Below are positions 16,973 to 25,453 of a stretch of 64,000 nucleotides of DNA, in pieces. Every line of letters starts with the position of its first letter. Position 1 is the first letter of the stretch. Below the pieces are notes generated by a model that saw nothing but the letters and a program-made list of their open reading frames with translations, did no database searches and was not told the DNA's origin. The DNA is from CBDVBL01 sp965555375 (GTDB lineage Bacteria > Zixibacteria > MSB-5A5 > UBA10806), in the NCBI GenBank assembly GCA_965555375.1, contig CBEWDL010000001.1, forward strand, positions 9,778 through 73,777. The letters run 5' to 3'. A program made the position numbers and the translations under genes.

Positions 16973-17992
16973 ATGTCGTTCAGATTGGGCCAGATAGCCT
17001 CTGAGATAAAAGCAGAGCTTAAGGGCGATCCCGATCTGCAGATAGAGGGCCTGGCGACCATAGAAGCCGCAGAACCGGACGATTTGTCATATATCGCCTC
17101 CCGAAAATTCGAGAAGCTTATTGAAAAAACCCGGGCCTCGGCCCTGATCGTTTATCCCGGACTGCAGAGCGCAAAACATTCCCTTTTGATAGTGAAAAAT
17201 CCGTATCTGGGGTTCGCCATGGCGATGCGCATGTTTTATAAGGCGTTTTCCGCTGTGGCCCCCGGTATTGAAAAAACGGCGGTTATTTCGGGTGATGTTA
17301 GGATATCCGAAGATTGCTATATCGGGCATAATGCGGTGATTTCGAAAGGAGTTAGTATCGGCAATGGGGTTGAAATCCATGCCGGCGCTTTTATTGGTGA
17401 AGGTGCCGCCGTTGGAGACAACTGCCGAATATTTCAAAATGTCACCATTCGCGAACGGGTGATTATCGGCGCTAATGTTGTAGTTTACCCCAACGTTGTG
17501 ATCGGCTCCGATGGGTTCGGCTATTGTTGGGATGGATCGAGCCATATAAAGATTCCACAGGCTGGCACGGTTGTCATCGAGGATGACGTCGAAATCGGGG
17601 CTGGCACGACGATTGACAGGGCAACGCTCGGCGAAACCGTAATAGGCAAGGGGACCATTATAGATAACCTGGTTCAGATCGCTCACAACTGCAAGATCGG
17701 GCCCTATTCGGTTATCTGCGCTCAGGTCGGATTGGCGGGGTCCACTGAACTGGGCAGGAAGGTAACGCTCGCCGGGCAGGTTGGCCTCGCCGGTCACCTC
17801 AAAATAGGCGATGCAGCAATCATCGAGGCTCAGTCGGGAGTCCCGGCCGATGTTCCAGCGGGAGCAGTTCAATTCGGAACGCCCTCCAGAGACGTTTATC
17901 TGGCTCATAAGATAGAGGCGATCCTGAACCGTTTGCCGGATTATGTCAAGCGGATCAAGAAACTGGAATCGTATTTCGATAAAGATAAATGA
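16973..17992 (+). CDS. lpxD: UDP-3-O-acylglucosamine N-acyltransferase
   Basis: Third step of lipid A synthesis, adding the second acyl chain to UDP-3-O-acylglucosamine. An N-terminal uridine-binding domain (about residues 1-100) is followed by many hexapeptide repeats forming a left-handed beta helix, with the catalytic-site IAHNCKIG (His) and GSDGFGY segments. The 339-residue length fits. It starts directly after the skp stop codon. It implies that the organism makes lipopolysaccharide. Confidence 0.95.
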   Translation: MSFRLGQIASEIKAELKGDPDLQIEGLATIEAAEPDDLSYIASRKFEKLIEKTRASALIVYPGLQSAKHSLLIVKNPYLGFAMAMRMFYKAFSAVAPGIEKTAVISGDVRISEDCYIGHNAVISKGVSIGNGVEIHAGAFIGEGAAVGDNCRIFQNVTIRERVIIGANVVVYPNVVIGSDGFGYCWDGSSHIKIPQAGTVVIEDDVEIGAGTTIDRATLGETVIGKGTIIDNLVQIAHNCKIGPYSVICAQVGLAGSTELGRKVTLAGQVGLAGHLKIGDAAIIEAQSGVPADVPAGAVQFGTPSRDVYLAHKIEAILNRLPDYVKRIKKLESYFDKDK

Positions 17993-18071
17993 TTTTCCCG
18001 GGCCGGGAACCCTGTGATTACAGGTCTCGTTTCATATCCCGAACCGATTGATTTATTTGAAAGGAGAGAAG

Positions 18072-18401
18072 ATGTCGAAGATAATTGAATTGAATGAATC
18101 GAATTTCGAACAGGAAGTTAAGAATTCTGACGTTCCCGTCATGATCGATTTCTGGGCCGCCTGGTGCGGACCGTGCCGCATGATTGCACCTTTCGTTAAG
18201 GAGGCCTCTGATGTTTACGATGGCAAGCTGAAGGTCGCCAAGCTGGACGTGGATAATAATCAGAAAATAGCATCCGAATATGCTATCATGTCGATTCCTG
18301 CCGTGATGTTTTTCAAAGGCGGCGAGGTTGTCGACCAGGTGGTGGGTGCAGTACCCAAGAAAATGTTATTCGATAAAATAGATAAAGTGCTGGCCTCTTG
18401 A
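18072..18401 (+). CDS. trxA: thioredoxin
   Basis: A 109-residue thioredoxin with the canonical WCGPC redox motif in DFWAAWCGPCRMIAPF, the buried Asp in VPVMIDFWA, and the cis-Pro loop in IMSIPAVMFF. The ATG at 18072 is chosen because AAAGGAGAG is correctly spaced; the upstream ATG at 18048 would precede the ribosome site. Its stop overlaps the start of a small zinc-ribbon gene (TGATG). Confidence 0.96.
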   Translation: MSKIIELNESNFEQEVKNSDVPVMIDFWAAWCGPCRMIAPFVKEASDVYDGKLKVAKLDVDNNQKIASEYAIMSIPAVMFFKGGEVVDQVVGAVPKKMLFDKIDKVLAS

Positions 18402-18625
18402 TGGGTGCTTATCAGAGTACCGAGACGACCAAAAAGATTCTTCACGATTACCATGCCGTAGCAGTAATGGCGGAAAAGTCAGAAGAAATAACCGATAAAA
18501 GCGATAGTATTGAGATTCTCACTACCGGTAATATATGTCCCAATTGCCGCTTCTCCAGGTTGACCAGGGAAGGATCACAGGTATTCTGTCCTATCTGCGG
18601 CTATGGCATGAGGAAATGCTCGTGA
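18401..18625 (+). CDS. small zinc-ribbon protein
   Basis: A 74-residue protein coupled to trxA by a TGATG overlap. The C-terminal half contains two Cys pairs, CPNC and CPIC, forming a zinc ribbon (ICPNCRFSRLTREGSQVFCPICGYG). The N-terminal half is charged and featureless. It may bind nucleic acid or act as a redox partner of thioredoxin; neither is shown. It is terminated by a short stem and T-rich tract. Confidence 0.65.
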   Translation: MGAYQSTETTKKILHDYHAVAVMAEKSEEITDKSDSIEILTTGNICPNCRFSRLTREGSQVFCPICGYGMRKCS

Positions 18626-18637
18626 TAGCCTCTAATC

Positions 18638-18659
18638 GATCCGGTCGGATCTTTTATTT
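18638..18659 (+). terminator. possible intrinsic terminator after trxA operon
   Basis: GATCC-GGTC-GGATC stem (18638-18651) is followed directly by TTTTATTT. The stem is short (five to six pairs), so efficiency is doubtful. Confidence 0.45.
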
Positions 18660-18749
18660 CTCATTACCTGCTCTTATTCTAAACGCTTGATCGCAACTTA
18701 CCGATAATATATATTGCCTGTAGATTGACCGTTTTTCGGGCGGCCGAAA

Positions 18750-19226
18750 ATGAAGATTAGAGAACCTTACAAAAAAATACCGAAGGTCGTGGAGGCAACG
18801 CTTCAATGGAACGGCCGCCTGGGATTTGCCTGCCGTTCGGGTTCAGGCCACAATAATATTATCTCCGACGCCTCCGAAATTCATGGCGGCGATAATGACG
18901 GCCCTCGCCCGATGGAGTTTTTGCTTTTTTCGCTTTCGAGTTGTACCGGCATGGATGTAGCTACTTTCCTGAAGAAACGCAAAAGGGATCTTCAGGATTT
19001 GAAAATCTCCGCTCATGGTCGCAGATCACCGTCGCATCCCCACGTGTTTGAAAACATAACGCTGGAATATACGCTGACAGGATCTGATCTAACCGACGAC
19101 GATATTCGCTGGGCCATAGATTTGTCGCTTCAAAAATACTGTTCGGTAGCCGGTATGCTTGGAAAGGTTTGCAAGATCAATTGTCGTTGGAAAATTATTA
19201 AGAAGCGACGCGGGGAGCAAAGTTGA
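18750..19226 (+). CDS. OsmC/YhfA-family protein
   Basis: A 158-residue OsmC-fold protein. Landmarks are the GGDNDGPRPMEFLLFSLSSCTGMDVATFLKKR segment with the first conserved Cys after a long helix, and a second Cys in QKYCSVAGML. Members reduce organic hydroperoxides or are of unknown role (YhfA type), with the two cysteines as the reactive centre. The start ATG is plausible but has no strong ribosome site. It overlaps the rhomboid gene start by four bases. Confidence 0.85.
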   Translation: MKIREPYKKIPKVVEATLQWNGRLGFACRSGSGHNNIISDASEIHGGDNDGPRPMEFLLFSLSSCTGMDVATFLKKRKRDLQDLKISAHGRRSPSHPHVFENITLEYTLTGSDLTDDDIRWAIDLSLQKYCSVAGMLGKVCKINCRWKIIKKRRGEQS

Positions 19227-20056
19227 ATTATCACAGGCCTTTTTCGCATGGCCTCGGGCGGCAGAGTGGCGTTTTTCCCCCCGTGATCAAATGGCTTTTG
19301 ATCATCAATGTTGCCGCGTTTCTGGGTCCTAGAGTCTTATATTTCAACCTCGATGTTTTGTATAGGACTTTCGGTCTGGTTCCGGCCTATGTTTTCGGTA
19401 AGTTCTATGTGTGGCAGCCAGTTACCTATATGTTCCTGCACGGAGGGACCTGGCATATTCTAATGAATATGTTCATTCTCTGGATGTTCGGCTCCGAACT
19501 TGAGAGAACATGGGGATCGAAGGAATTTTTGAAATTCTATTTTGCCGCAGGCATTGGCGCCGGCATAATCAATTTTGTTTTTGGCGTGTTCAATCCTGCT
19601 ACTAATCTTACCCCGATAATCGGGGCATCCGGGGCGATCTACGGGATCCTTGTAGCCTACGCCATGCTGTTTCCGGAGAGATATGTATATATTTATTTCC
19701 TGATACCGGTAAAGGTAAAATATCTTGTGATCTTCTTGGTGGCCATAGAGTTTCTGTCCACTTATAGAGCTGACGGGATTGCGCATTTCGCTCATCTCGG
19801 CGGGGCCCTGGTGGGGTTTTTATACCTGAAATTCGATTGGAGATGGAAGCTCAAGAAATGGTCTCCGGGCGAGGTTATCAGGCGTGTGAAAATCGCACAG
19901 TCGGCTAAGAAGCTTCAGGAGGAGATGAGAATGATGGAGGAAGTTGATGCCATCCTCGATAAGATAAATCAGGTCGGTTACGAAAACCTTACCAGGCGAG
20001 AGAAGAAGATATTGGAAAAGGCCTCGGATAAATTATCGGAGCATGGCCATAAGTAA
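19223..20056 (+). CDS. rhomboid-family intramembrane serine protease
   Basis: A 277-residue membrane protease with six core helices. The catalytic Ser is in GASGAIYG and the catalytic His in HFAHLGGALVG; the HGGTWHILMNMFILWMFG segment carries the conserved His/Asn oxyanion residues. A cytoplasmic C-terminal tail of about 60 residues after the last helix (from DWRWKLKKW) is charged and helical. The TTG start is preceded by GGGGAG. It is co-transcribed with OsmC. Substrates are unknown. Confidence 0.92.
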   Translation: MNYHRPFSHGLGRQSGVFPPVIKWLLIINVAAFLGPRVLYFNLDVLYRTFGLVPAYVFGKFYVWQPVTYMFLHGGTWHILMNMFILWMFGSELERTWGSKEFLKFYFAAGIGAGIINFVFGVFNPATNLTPIIGASGAIYGILVAYAMLFPERYVYIYFLIPVKVKYLVIFLVAIEFLSTYRADGIAHFAHLGGALVGFLYLKFDWRWKLKKWSPGEVIRRVKIAQSAKKLQEEMRMMEEVDAILDKINQVGYENLTRREKKILEKASDKLSEHGHK

Positions 20057-20141
20057 AGCTTAAGTAGGCTTATAATAACGCCGATTATTATTCTGAGTCA
20101 AGAATCTAAGGCCAGACAGGTTGAGCCCGACAGGAGATAAG

Positions 20142-21191
20142 ATGAAAAAAGTCATAGTGGCCGATGCGTCTCCTACGATAAAAAGCGTTGCAGATTCCCT
20201 TTTGCGTCAGCATGGATACGATGTAGTCTGCACCTCCGACGGTCTTCAGGCATGGGAGGTTGTCCAGGCTGAGCGTCCGGATTTGGTGTTAGCAGGGCTC
20301 AATCTATCGGGAATATCAGGCCTTGAGTTGTGCCGCCAGATGTCAGGAGATCGGTTAGCCGGCGGAATCCCGGTCGTGCTCATGATCGGTGCGAAGGACG
20401 ATTTTACTGAAGAACAATCGATTTCATCCGGCGCACGCGGCCGTCTGAAGAAACCATTTTCTCCCCGGGATCTACTGGAGATAATAACGAAACTTATCGG
20501 GACGGGCGATGGGCAGCCGTCCGGGCAGCCTGACGCTCGGGAAGGGACTCCTCGGACTTCATATAAGGCCGATGTTATTTCAACGCCCCGTCATCTTGAT
20601 GAAGAACCGGAGCAGGTCTACAACCTCGATTGGACCGACCTTAAAGATATGAACGGCGAAAAGTCTGATACGCCTGTGAAAGTGACCAGCTTCGATGCTT
20701 CCGAACAGGATCAGGATCTTATGATAGAAAAAGACCAGTTCAATCTCATCCACGAGCAGGCCGAGGATGAGATTACAGAAGTCCCATCAAAGCTTGAAGA
20801 GGATGAGGATTATAACTGGTTCATCGGGGAGATGAAAAGGGAAATAGAAGGCCCGGAACCCAAAGATAAATCAAAAGCATCGGGCGCGCCGAAAAAAGTA
20901 TCGTCGATCCACATAAAACCGTCCTCCCCCGATGTCTTAAAATATGATGATCTGAGACCATCCGGATCGGATCAAGAGGTCCGACACGCCGGTAAGCCTG
21001 CTGTTGGCCAGGAATTTAAGCCAGAGAATGCTATAAAAGCAGAGCAACCCCGCGCCAGATTCTCCGGCGCTGAAATCGATGAGATTGCCGAGAGAGTTGC
21101 CTCGAAGCTGGCTGCACATATCGCCGCACAAATAGATAAAAAGACGATATTCGAGGCCATCAAATCGGTGTTGGAGTCTCCGGATTCTTAG
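20142..21191 (+). CDS. receiver-domain protein lacking the phospho-acceptor Asp
   Basis: About 350 residues. The first 120 form a CheY-like receiver domain (KVIVADASPTIKSVADSLLRQHGY, LELCRQM, RLKKPFSPRDLLEII). Where the phosphorylated Asp should be, in PDLVLAGLNLSG, a Gly is present. The usual acidic pair near the start is reduced to a single Asp (VADAS). It is therefore a likely pseudo-receiver. A long acidic, low-complexity linker follows, ending in a short helical C-terminal domain (EIDEIAERVASKLAAHIAAQI). The ATG at 20142 has CAGGAG upstream; the TTG at 20121 is too early. Confidence 0.85.
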   Translation: MKKVIVADASPTIKSVADSLLRQHGYDVVCTSDGLQAWEVVQAERPDLVLAGLNLSGISGLELCRQMSGDRLAGGIPVVLMIGAKDDFTEEQSISSGARGRLKKPFSPRDLLEIITKLIGTGDGQPSGQPDAREGTPRTSYKADVISTPRHLDEEPEQVYNLDWTDLKDMNGEKSDTPVKVTSFDASEQDQDLMIEKDQFNLIHEQAEDEITEVPSKLEEDEDYNWFIGEMKREIEGPEPKDKSKASGAPKKVSSIHIKPSSPDVLKYDDLRPSGSDQEVRHAGKPAVGQEFKPENAIKAEQPRARFSGAEIDEIAERVASKLAAHIAAQIDKKTIFEAIKSVLESPDS

Positions 21192-21407
21192 GACCCTGGT
21201 GCGGACTTCGATTTGCAAAGTCCATTGAGTTTCAAAGCCTATCATCTATCTATGGGACAGCGCGGCTGTTTTTTATCGGGGCAATTTCAATGAATAGGCA
21301 ACCCCCGGAACAGTTTTTTGGTTTATACGTGAAAATAATCGGTGGTAAGTGGCATTTGAGGCCACCGAGGAATTAATTCGGCGGGACGGAATTTAAGGAG
21401 AGATTAT
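21192..21407. other. intergenic region
   Basis: No gene or clear regulatory signal is seen in these 216 bases, apart from the AAGGAGAG ribosome site near the right end that serves the next small frame. Confidence 0.4.
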
Positions 21408-21674
21408 TTGCGGACAAGAGTAGAGTCTCATAAACGTGGAGTGGACAGTCGAAAAAGAGAAAGACCGGGAATCGTAAATCAGACTAAGACAGCGCCAGCA
21501 GGAGCGGCCGGTTCTCCAGAGCTTTCGCCAAAATTAACAAAAAGACTCATCGGGATCTGTAATGATTCAAGTTCAGGATATCGGATTCAGAGTATCGCGA
21601 ATAATAAGCCTGCGGTTGGGCACGGTGCCAATATTGAAAGGCCGATTATCATAATGAAAGGGGTTGTCGCCTGA
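21408..21674 (+). CDS. small basic protein coupled to dsbD (hypothetical)
   Basis: An 88-residue Lys/Arg-rich frame starting at TTG with AAGGAGAG six bases upstream. Its stop codon overlaps the dsbD ATG by one base, so it would be translationally coupled. No domain, membrane segment or signal peptide is recognised, and composition is low in hydrophobic residues. It may be a genuine leader or small protein, or only a chance frame; the ribosome site and overlap argue for translation. Confidence 0.45.
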   Translation: MRTRVESHKRGVDSRKRERPGIVNQTKTAPAGAAGSPELSPKLTKRLIGICNDSSSGYRIQSIANNKPAVGHGANIERPIIIMKGVVA

Positions 21675-23614
21675 TGTTTCATTGGACGAAATCGGTTCTA
21701 TCGAGCGGCTTGCTGAGGGGTATGCTTGCCGGGATTATCCTGCTGTTGCCTTTCGGAGGCGTTCATCCCGGTCTGAGGGCGGAGGGGGAATCAAAGCCGG
21801 ATGTGGTTGTGGCTGAAGAACCTGTGACGGTTGGGGCGTTCGTTTCACGTCTTGACGTCTCCCCTGGAGAGACGTTCCAGTTGCTTTTGAGACTGACAAT
21901 AGATGATGACTGGCATGTCAACTCGAATGCACCATTGGAGGATTACCTGATACCGACTGCGGTCAGCCTGGACGACGATTCCAATTTCATGGTGGAGGAG
22001 ATTTCATATCCAGCCGGGAAGGGGATGACCTTTGCCTTCAGCCCCGATGAGCCGCTTTCGGTATATGGTGATATCGTCTGGATTAAAATGCTACTCGCCT
22101 CGGCTGAGGATGCGCAGATCGGGACTATTCCCCTTCAGGTATCGGTTACAACGCAGCCCTGTAATGACAGGATGTGTCTGGCACCAGCGACACAAACTTT
22201 GTCTCTTATGATGAAGATCGAGCCTGCAGCGGCGGGCGGCGAGATTCGCCACGCCTCGCTTTTCGAGGCGCAAGGGTTTGGCGATCTGGCTGCGTTGTCA
22301 GAGATAGCGACCAAAGAGCTTAGCGGCCCGGGCGGTTTGGCGGACACTGAAGCAAATGGGTTCTGGACGATGTTGAAAGATTTCGATGCCACCGCTTTCG
22401 TGAGCCGCTACGGATATATACTGGCCTTTATCGCCATGTATATTCTCGGATTGGGTTTGACACTGACGCCCTGTGTTTATCCGATTATTCCCATCACTAT
22501 AGGATTTTTTGGCGCTCAATCCGGAGGGCGATGGACGAGGCAATTGCTGGCCGCCAGCGTCTTCGGTGTGGGCATAGCTATTAGCTATGCCACGGTGGGA
22601 ACCGTAGCAGCATTCTCAGGGTCGCTGATGGGCGCCGCTTTGCAGAGCACATGGGTTTTGTTAGCTCTGGCCACGCTCTGCATGATTATGGGGTTGAATG
22701 CTTTCGGCGCCTTCGAGCTTCGCCTCCCAGGATGGTTTATGAATCTGGCCGGAGGGAGCTCTCGCAAAGGGATCGTCGGCGCAGCAGTAATGGGTCTTAC
22801 AATGGGAATTGCCTCAGCGCCATGCCTGGCGGCTTTCATCATAAGCCTTCTGGCCTTTGTGGGTCAAAAGGGCGATCCGATTTTAGGATTTTCCATGTTC
22901 CTCATGCTGGGTCTTGGTCTGGCCACGCCGTTTGTGGCTCTGGGAACCTTCTCCGGTATGGTCCACAAGATCCCCAGATCCGGGGGCTGGTTGGTTTATG
23001 CCAAGAAGGTGATGGGTTCTTTGCTCTTTGCCGCGACGCTGTATTTCCTGCATACTATCATTCCCGGTTCGATTTTTAATTCGATTGTTCTGGTCAGCCT
23101 GGTTGCTGCGGCCCTTTATTTCGGCTTTTTCGAAAAGACTCCTGTTAAAACCATCATGTTCCGTACGATCCGGCTTGCTCTGGGAGCGATATTGCTCGGC
23201 GTCTCCCTGTGGTGGGGGATGCCGGCCGGGGAAATAACGCAGGGTTCACGAATTAGTTGGCAACCATACTCCGAAGCCGCCTTAGACCAGGCAAAAGGAT
23301 CAGGTCGTCCGGTGGTCATTGACTTCTTTGCCGACTGGTGTATACCGTGTAAGAAGCTGGACAGGTTCTCATTTTCCGACCGGCAGGTGATAGAGCTCAG
23401 CAAGGACTTTGTAATGCTTAAGGCCGACATGACACGGGGAAGTTCGCCGGAGGTGAAATCGCTTTTGAAGCAATATAGCATCAGAGGCGCACCCACTATC
23501 GTATTCATCGGGCCGGATGGCCGCGAGCAGGAAGATCTTCGTATGGTCCAGTTCGAGCCCGCCAACGAGGTTTTGTCGAGGCTTAAAAAGCTCTCCTCGC
23601 TACAAAAAGGGTAA
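21674..23614 (+). CDS. dsbD: DsbD-type thiol:disulfide interchange protein
   Basis: A 646-residue inner-membrane protein that passes electrons from cytoplasmic thioredoxin to periplasmic proteins. The layout is complete: signal peptide, an N-terminal immunoglobulin-like domain with the Cys pair in PCNDRMCLAP, an eight-helix transmembrane domain with conserved Cys in TLTPCVYPIIPI and ASAPCLAAF, and a C-terminal thioredoxin domain with DWCIPCKKLD (CIPC instead of the common CVAC). The cis-Pro is in RGAPTIVF. It starts within the stop codon of a small basic frame. Confidence 0.93.
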   Translation: MFHWTKSVLSSGLLRGMLAGIILLLPFGGVHPGLRAEGESKPDVVVAEEPVTVGAFVSRLDVSPGETFQLLLRLTIDDDWHVNSNAPLEDYLIPTAVSLDDDSNFMVEEISYPAGKGMTFAFSPDEPLSVYGDIVWIKMLLASAEDAQIGTIPLQVSVTTQPCNDRMCLAPATQTLSLMMKIEPAAAGGEIRHASLFEAQGFGDLAALSEIATKELSGPGGLADTEANGFWTMLKDFDATAFVSRYGYILAFIAMYILGLGLTLTPCVYPIIPITIGFFGAQSGGRWTRQLLAASVFGVGIAISYATVGTVAAFSGSLMGAALQSTWVLLALATLCMIMGLNAFGAFELRLPGWFMNLAGGSSRKGIVGAAVMGLTMGIASAPCLAAFIISLLAFVGQKGDPILGFSMFLMLGLGLATPFVALGTFSGMVHKIPRSGGWLVYAKKVMGSLLFAATLYFLHTIIPGSIFNSIVLVSLVAAALYFGFFEKTPVKTIMFRTIRLALGAILLGVSLWWGMPAGEITQGSRISWQPYSEAALDQAKGSGRPVVIDFFADWCIPCKKLDRFSFSDRQVIELSKDFVMLKADMTRGSSPEVKSLLKQYSIRGAPTIVFIGPDGREQEDLRMVQFEPANEVLSRLKKLSSLQKG

Positions 23615-24036
23615 TAATCTGCGTGGGCCGGAAAGCGGATTCAGGCACAACATGATACTGCGACGCTATCATGGAAATGAGAAGCCGAAATCATATCATG
23701 GACGAAATACATCCATCAATACATTAAATTCTAACGGTTCTCCAGCATTTTGTTTCACCTTCTGTTAAGAAAAGGTGGCGGATAAGCAAAATCCCACATA
23801 CGGTTTGATAAATCAGCGCCTGGCATTTCATATAACGCAAAGACCTTGAGCGTGTGAATCCTAACGCCTTGATCGTGAAATGCTGAATAACAATAAACTG
23901 AGCCTTAATTTCTAACCGAAAATCCCTGTTTTCTTTAAAGCCAATAAGGAATTATCCCGAACATCACCGCCGAGGAACCATTCGGAAATAGTTGTGGTTT
24001 CAAAAGGAGGCGCTTCGGAAAGCATATGAGGTTAGA
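23615..24036. other. intergenic region upstream of the ECF sigma gene
   Basis: No convincing gene is seen in these 422 bases. The right half is AT-rich and could hold the promoter of the sigma/anti-sigma pair. A GGAAC word at 23973-23977 is compatible with an ECF-type -35 element for autoregulation, but no clear partner can be shown. Confidence 0.35.
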
Positions 24037-24330
24037 ATGGCGATGTGGGCCGTCGGCGACTCCAAGATTCAGAGGCTCGAGAAGGGAGCCGTTATTCACC
24101 CGGGTATTCTTTTTGGCACGGCATTGATGATGACCAATAGTCAGACGGAATCCGAGGATCTTATGCAGGAGACTTACCTGCGGTCCTATGGATTCTGCGA
24201 CCGTTTCCAGCAAGATACCAACTGCAAATCCTGGCTCTTTAAAGCCCGGCGGAAGCTTCGAAATGAACTCTGGGACTGGGCGATGGCCAACGGCTATGCC
24301 CTGGAGGGAGATGCAAATGAATCAGCGTGA
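24037..24330 (+). CDS. shortened ECF sigma factor with region 2 only
   Basis: A 97-residue frame holding sigma region 2: FGTALMMTNSQTESEDLMQETYLRSY, then DRFQQDTNCKSWLFKARRKLRNELWDW. This is the usual -10 binding and core-binding helix pattern. The frame stops soon afterwards, and no region 4 (-35 recognition) follows in any frame, because the anti-sigma gene starts 14 bases before the stop. It is thus about half of normal ECF size. The ATG at 24037 is chosen with GAGG just upstream; the frame is open to 23992. It may be non-functional or act with another sigma. Confidence 0.7.
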   Translation: MAMWAVGDSKIQRLEKGAVIHPGILFGTALMMTNSQTESEDLMQETYLRSYGFCDRFQQDTNCKSWLFKARRKLRNELWDWAMANGYALEGDANESA

Positions 24331-25120
24331 ATGTTTTGTTGATGAAGAAGAATTGAATCTCTACCTCGATGGCGAACTGGATGAATCGAGAAAATCGGTT
24401 CTGGATAATCACCGATTTTCATGCCGGGAATGTGCCGCCAGGTACGGGATCGCCTTGAAATTGAAAGACCTGGTAAAGGATTCTTGCAAAGAAGATATGG
24501 CTCCCACCTGGCTAAAGGATAAGATTATCATGAGCATAACCCGCGAATCCCGGGAAAGAACCGGGGGTTTCTGGGAATATATGAGGAATTTGATCGGAAC
24601 GCGTCCAATGATACCGGTTGGCGCCGCCGGATTTCTGATAGTCGTATTCATGCTTGCGCTATTTACCGTTTCAGGGCCCAGAGGGAACATGCCTCTCGTA
24701 ACCGAGATGGTGCACGAACATTGTGAGTATCTCCAGGAGCCTGAAAATCTCGGCATAGTAAGCAACGATCCGTCGGAAATCGCCCAATGGGTTTCAGCCA
24801 ATGCCGGATTGCCGGTTGCGTTGCCCTCCGATCCGGCCATGCCGCCTCCCGGGGGAGCTTATGTGCTTGGGGAAAACGGCGAGACCATTGGTTGTGTTTT
24901 CTTTGATCTCCAGGAAAAGAGAGTATCGCTATTCATGACAAAGGACCACGGCGAAAAGCTCTTCGGTCCCAATAAGATGAAGGTCGAAAATATCTCTATA
25001 TATTGCGGAAGCTGTACCGGCACAAATTATGTTCTCTGGCAGGCCGACGACCTTATATGCGTGCTGGTGGGAGATCTCTCAGAAGGATCCCTGGTCGACA
25101 TGGCCCGGCATTTTATCTAA
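24317..25120 (+). CDS. zinc-binding anti-sigma factor (ZAS-type), membrane anchored
   Basis: About 268 residues. The cytoplasmic N-terminus carries the ZAS signature: LNLYLDGELDESRKSVLDNHR followed by CREC, giving His-x3-Cys-x2-Cys. One transmembrane helix (MIPVGAAGFLIVVFMLALFTV, about residues 96-116) follows, then a periplasmic domain of about 150 residues that may sense a signal, with a Cys pair in YCGSCTG. The ATG at 24317 is preferred over an earlier in-frame start because it matches the domain beginning and has GGAGGGA upstream. It overlaps the shortened sigma gene. Confidence 0.85.
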   Translation: MNQRECFVDEEELNLYLDGELDESRKSVLDNHRFSCRECAARYGIALKLKDLVKDSCKEDMAPTWLKDKIIMSITRESRERTGGFWEYMRNLIGTRPMIPVGAAGFLIVVFMLALFTVSGPRGNMPLVTEMVHEHCEYLQEPENLGIVSNDPSEIAQWVSANAGLPVALPSDPAMPPPGGAYVLGENGETIGCVFFDLQEKRVSLFMTKDHGEKLFGPNKMKVENISIYCGSCTGTNYVLWQADDLICVLVGDLSEGSLVDMARHFI

Positions 25121-25156
25121 GCATATGGAGGGGCGTCTCCTGATTCCTGATTTCCA

Positions 25157-25387
25157 GTGAAAGCCTCCTTGATCGAAGCGGCGCGCAAAAATGCCGGCGG
25201 CAGCTTTGAATTTCCTTGCGATCCCTTCATGAAATTTTATCTTTAGCACGAAAAATTGATTATCGGGGGGTATTGAAGATCTATTGGCGAATTCGGAGGC
25301 ATTGTATTCGCATGGACGGAAATTCAAGGCGATTTTTTGCGGATCGAGATATTGGTTACAGATATCATGCGATTTTCTGAGCACTGA
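25157..25387 (+). pseudogene. possible decayed coding sequence with two in-frame stops
   Basis: In one plus-strand frame, this intergenic stretch reads like protein: KASLIEAARKNAGGSFEF and, later, RSIGEFGGIVFAWTEIQG, with C/G-ending codons like neighbouring genes. It is interrupted by TAG at about 25244 and TGA at 25274. No family is recognised. A minus-strand frame is also open across it. It could be a gene remnant or chance; the evidence is only codon pattern. Confidence 0.25.
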
Positions 25388-25453
25388 AATATCGATAGTG
25401 ATAGAGGATGACCCATTGATAATAGAAGCAACAGATTTAAAATAGATAGAATA

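Noticed and set aside
25079..25384. 101-codon minus-strand frame
   Set aside because: No ribosome site or domain; it mirrors the broken plus-strand frame and overlaps the end of the anti-sigma gene.
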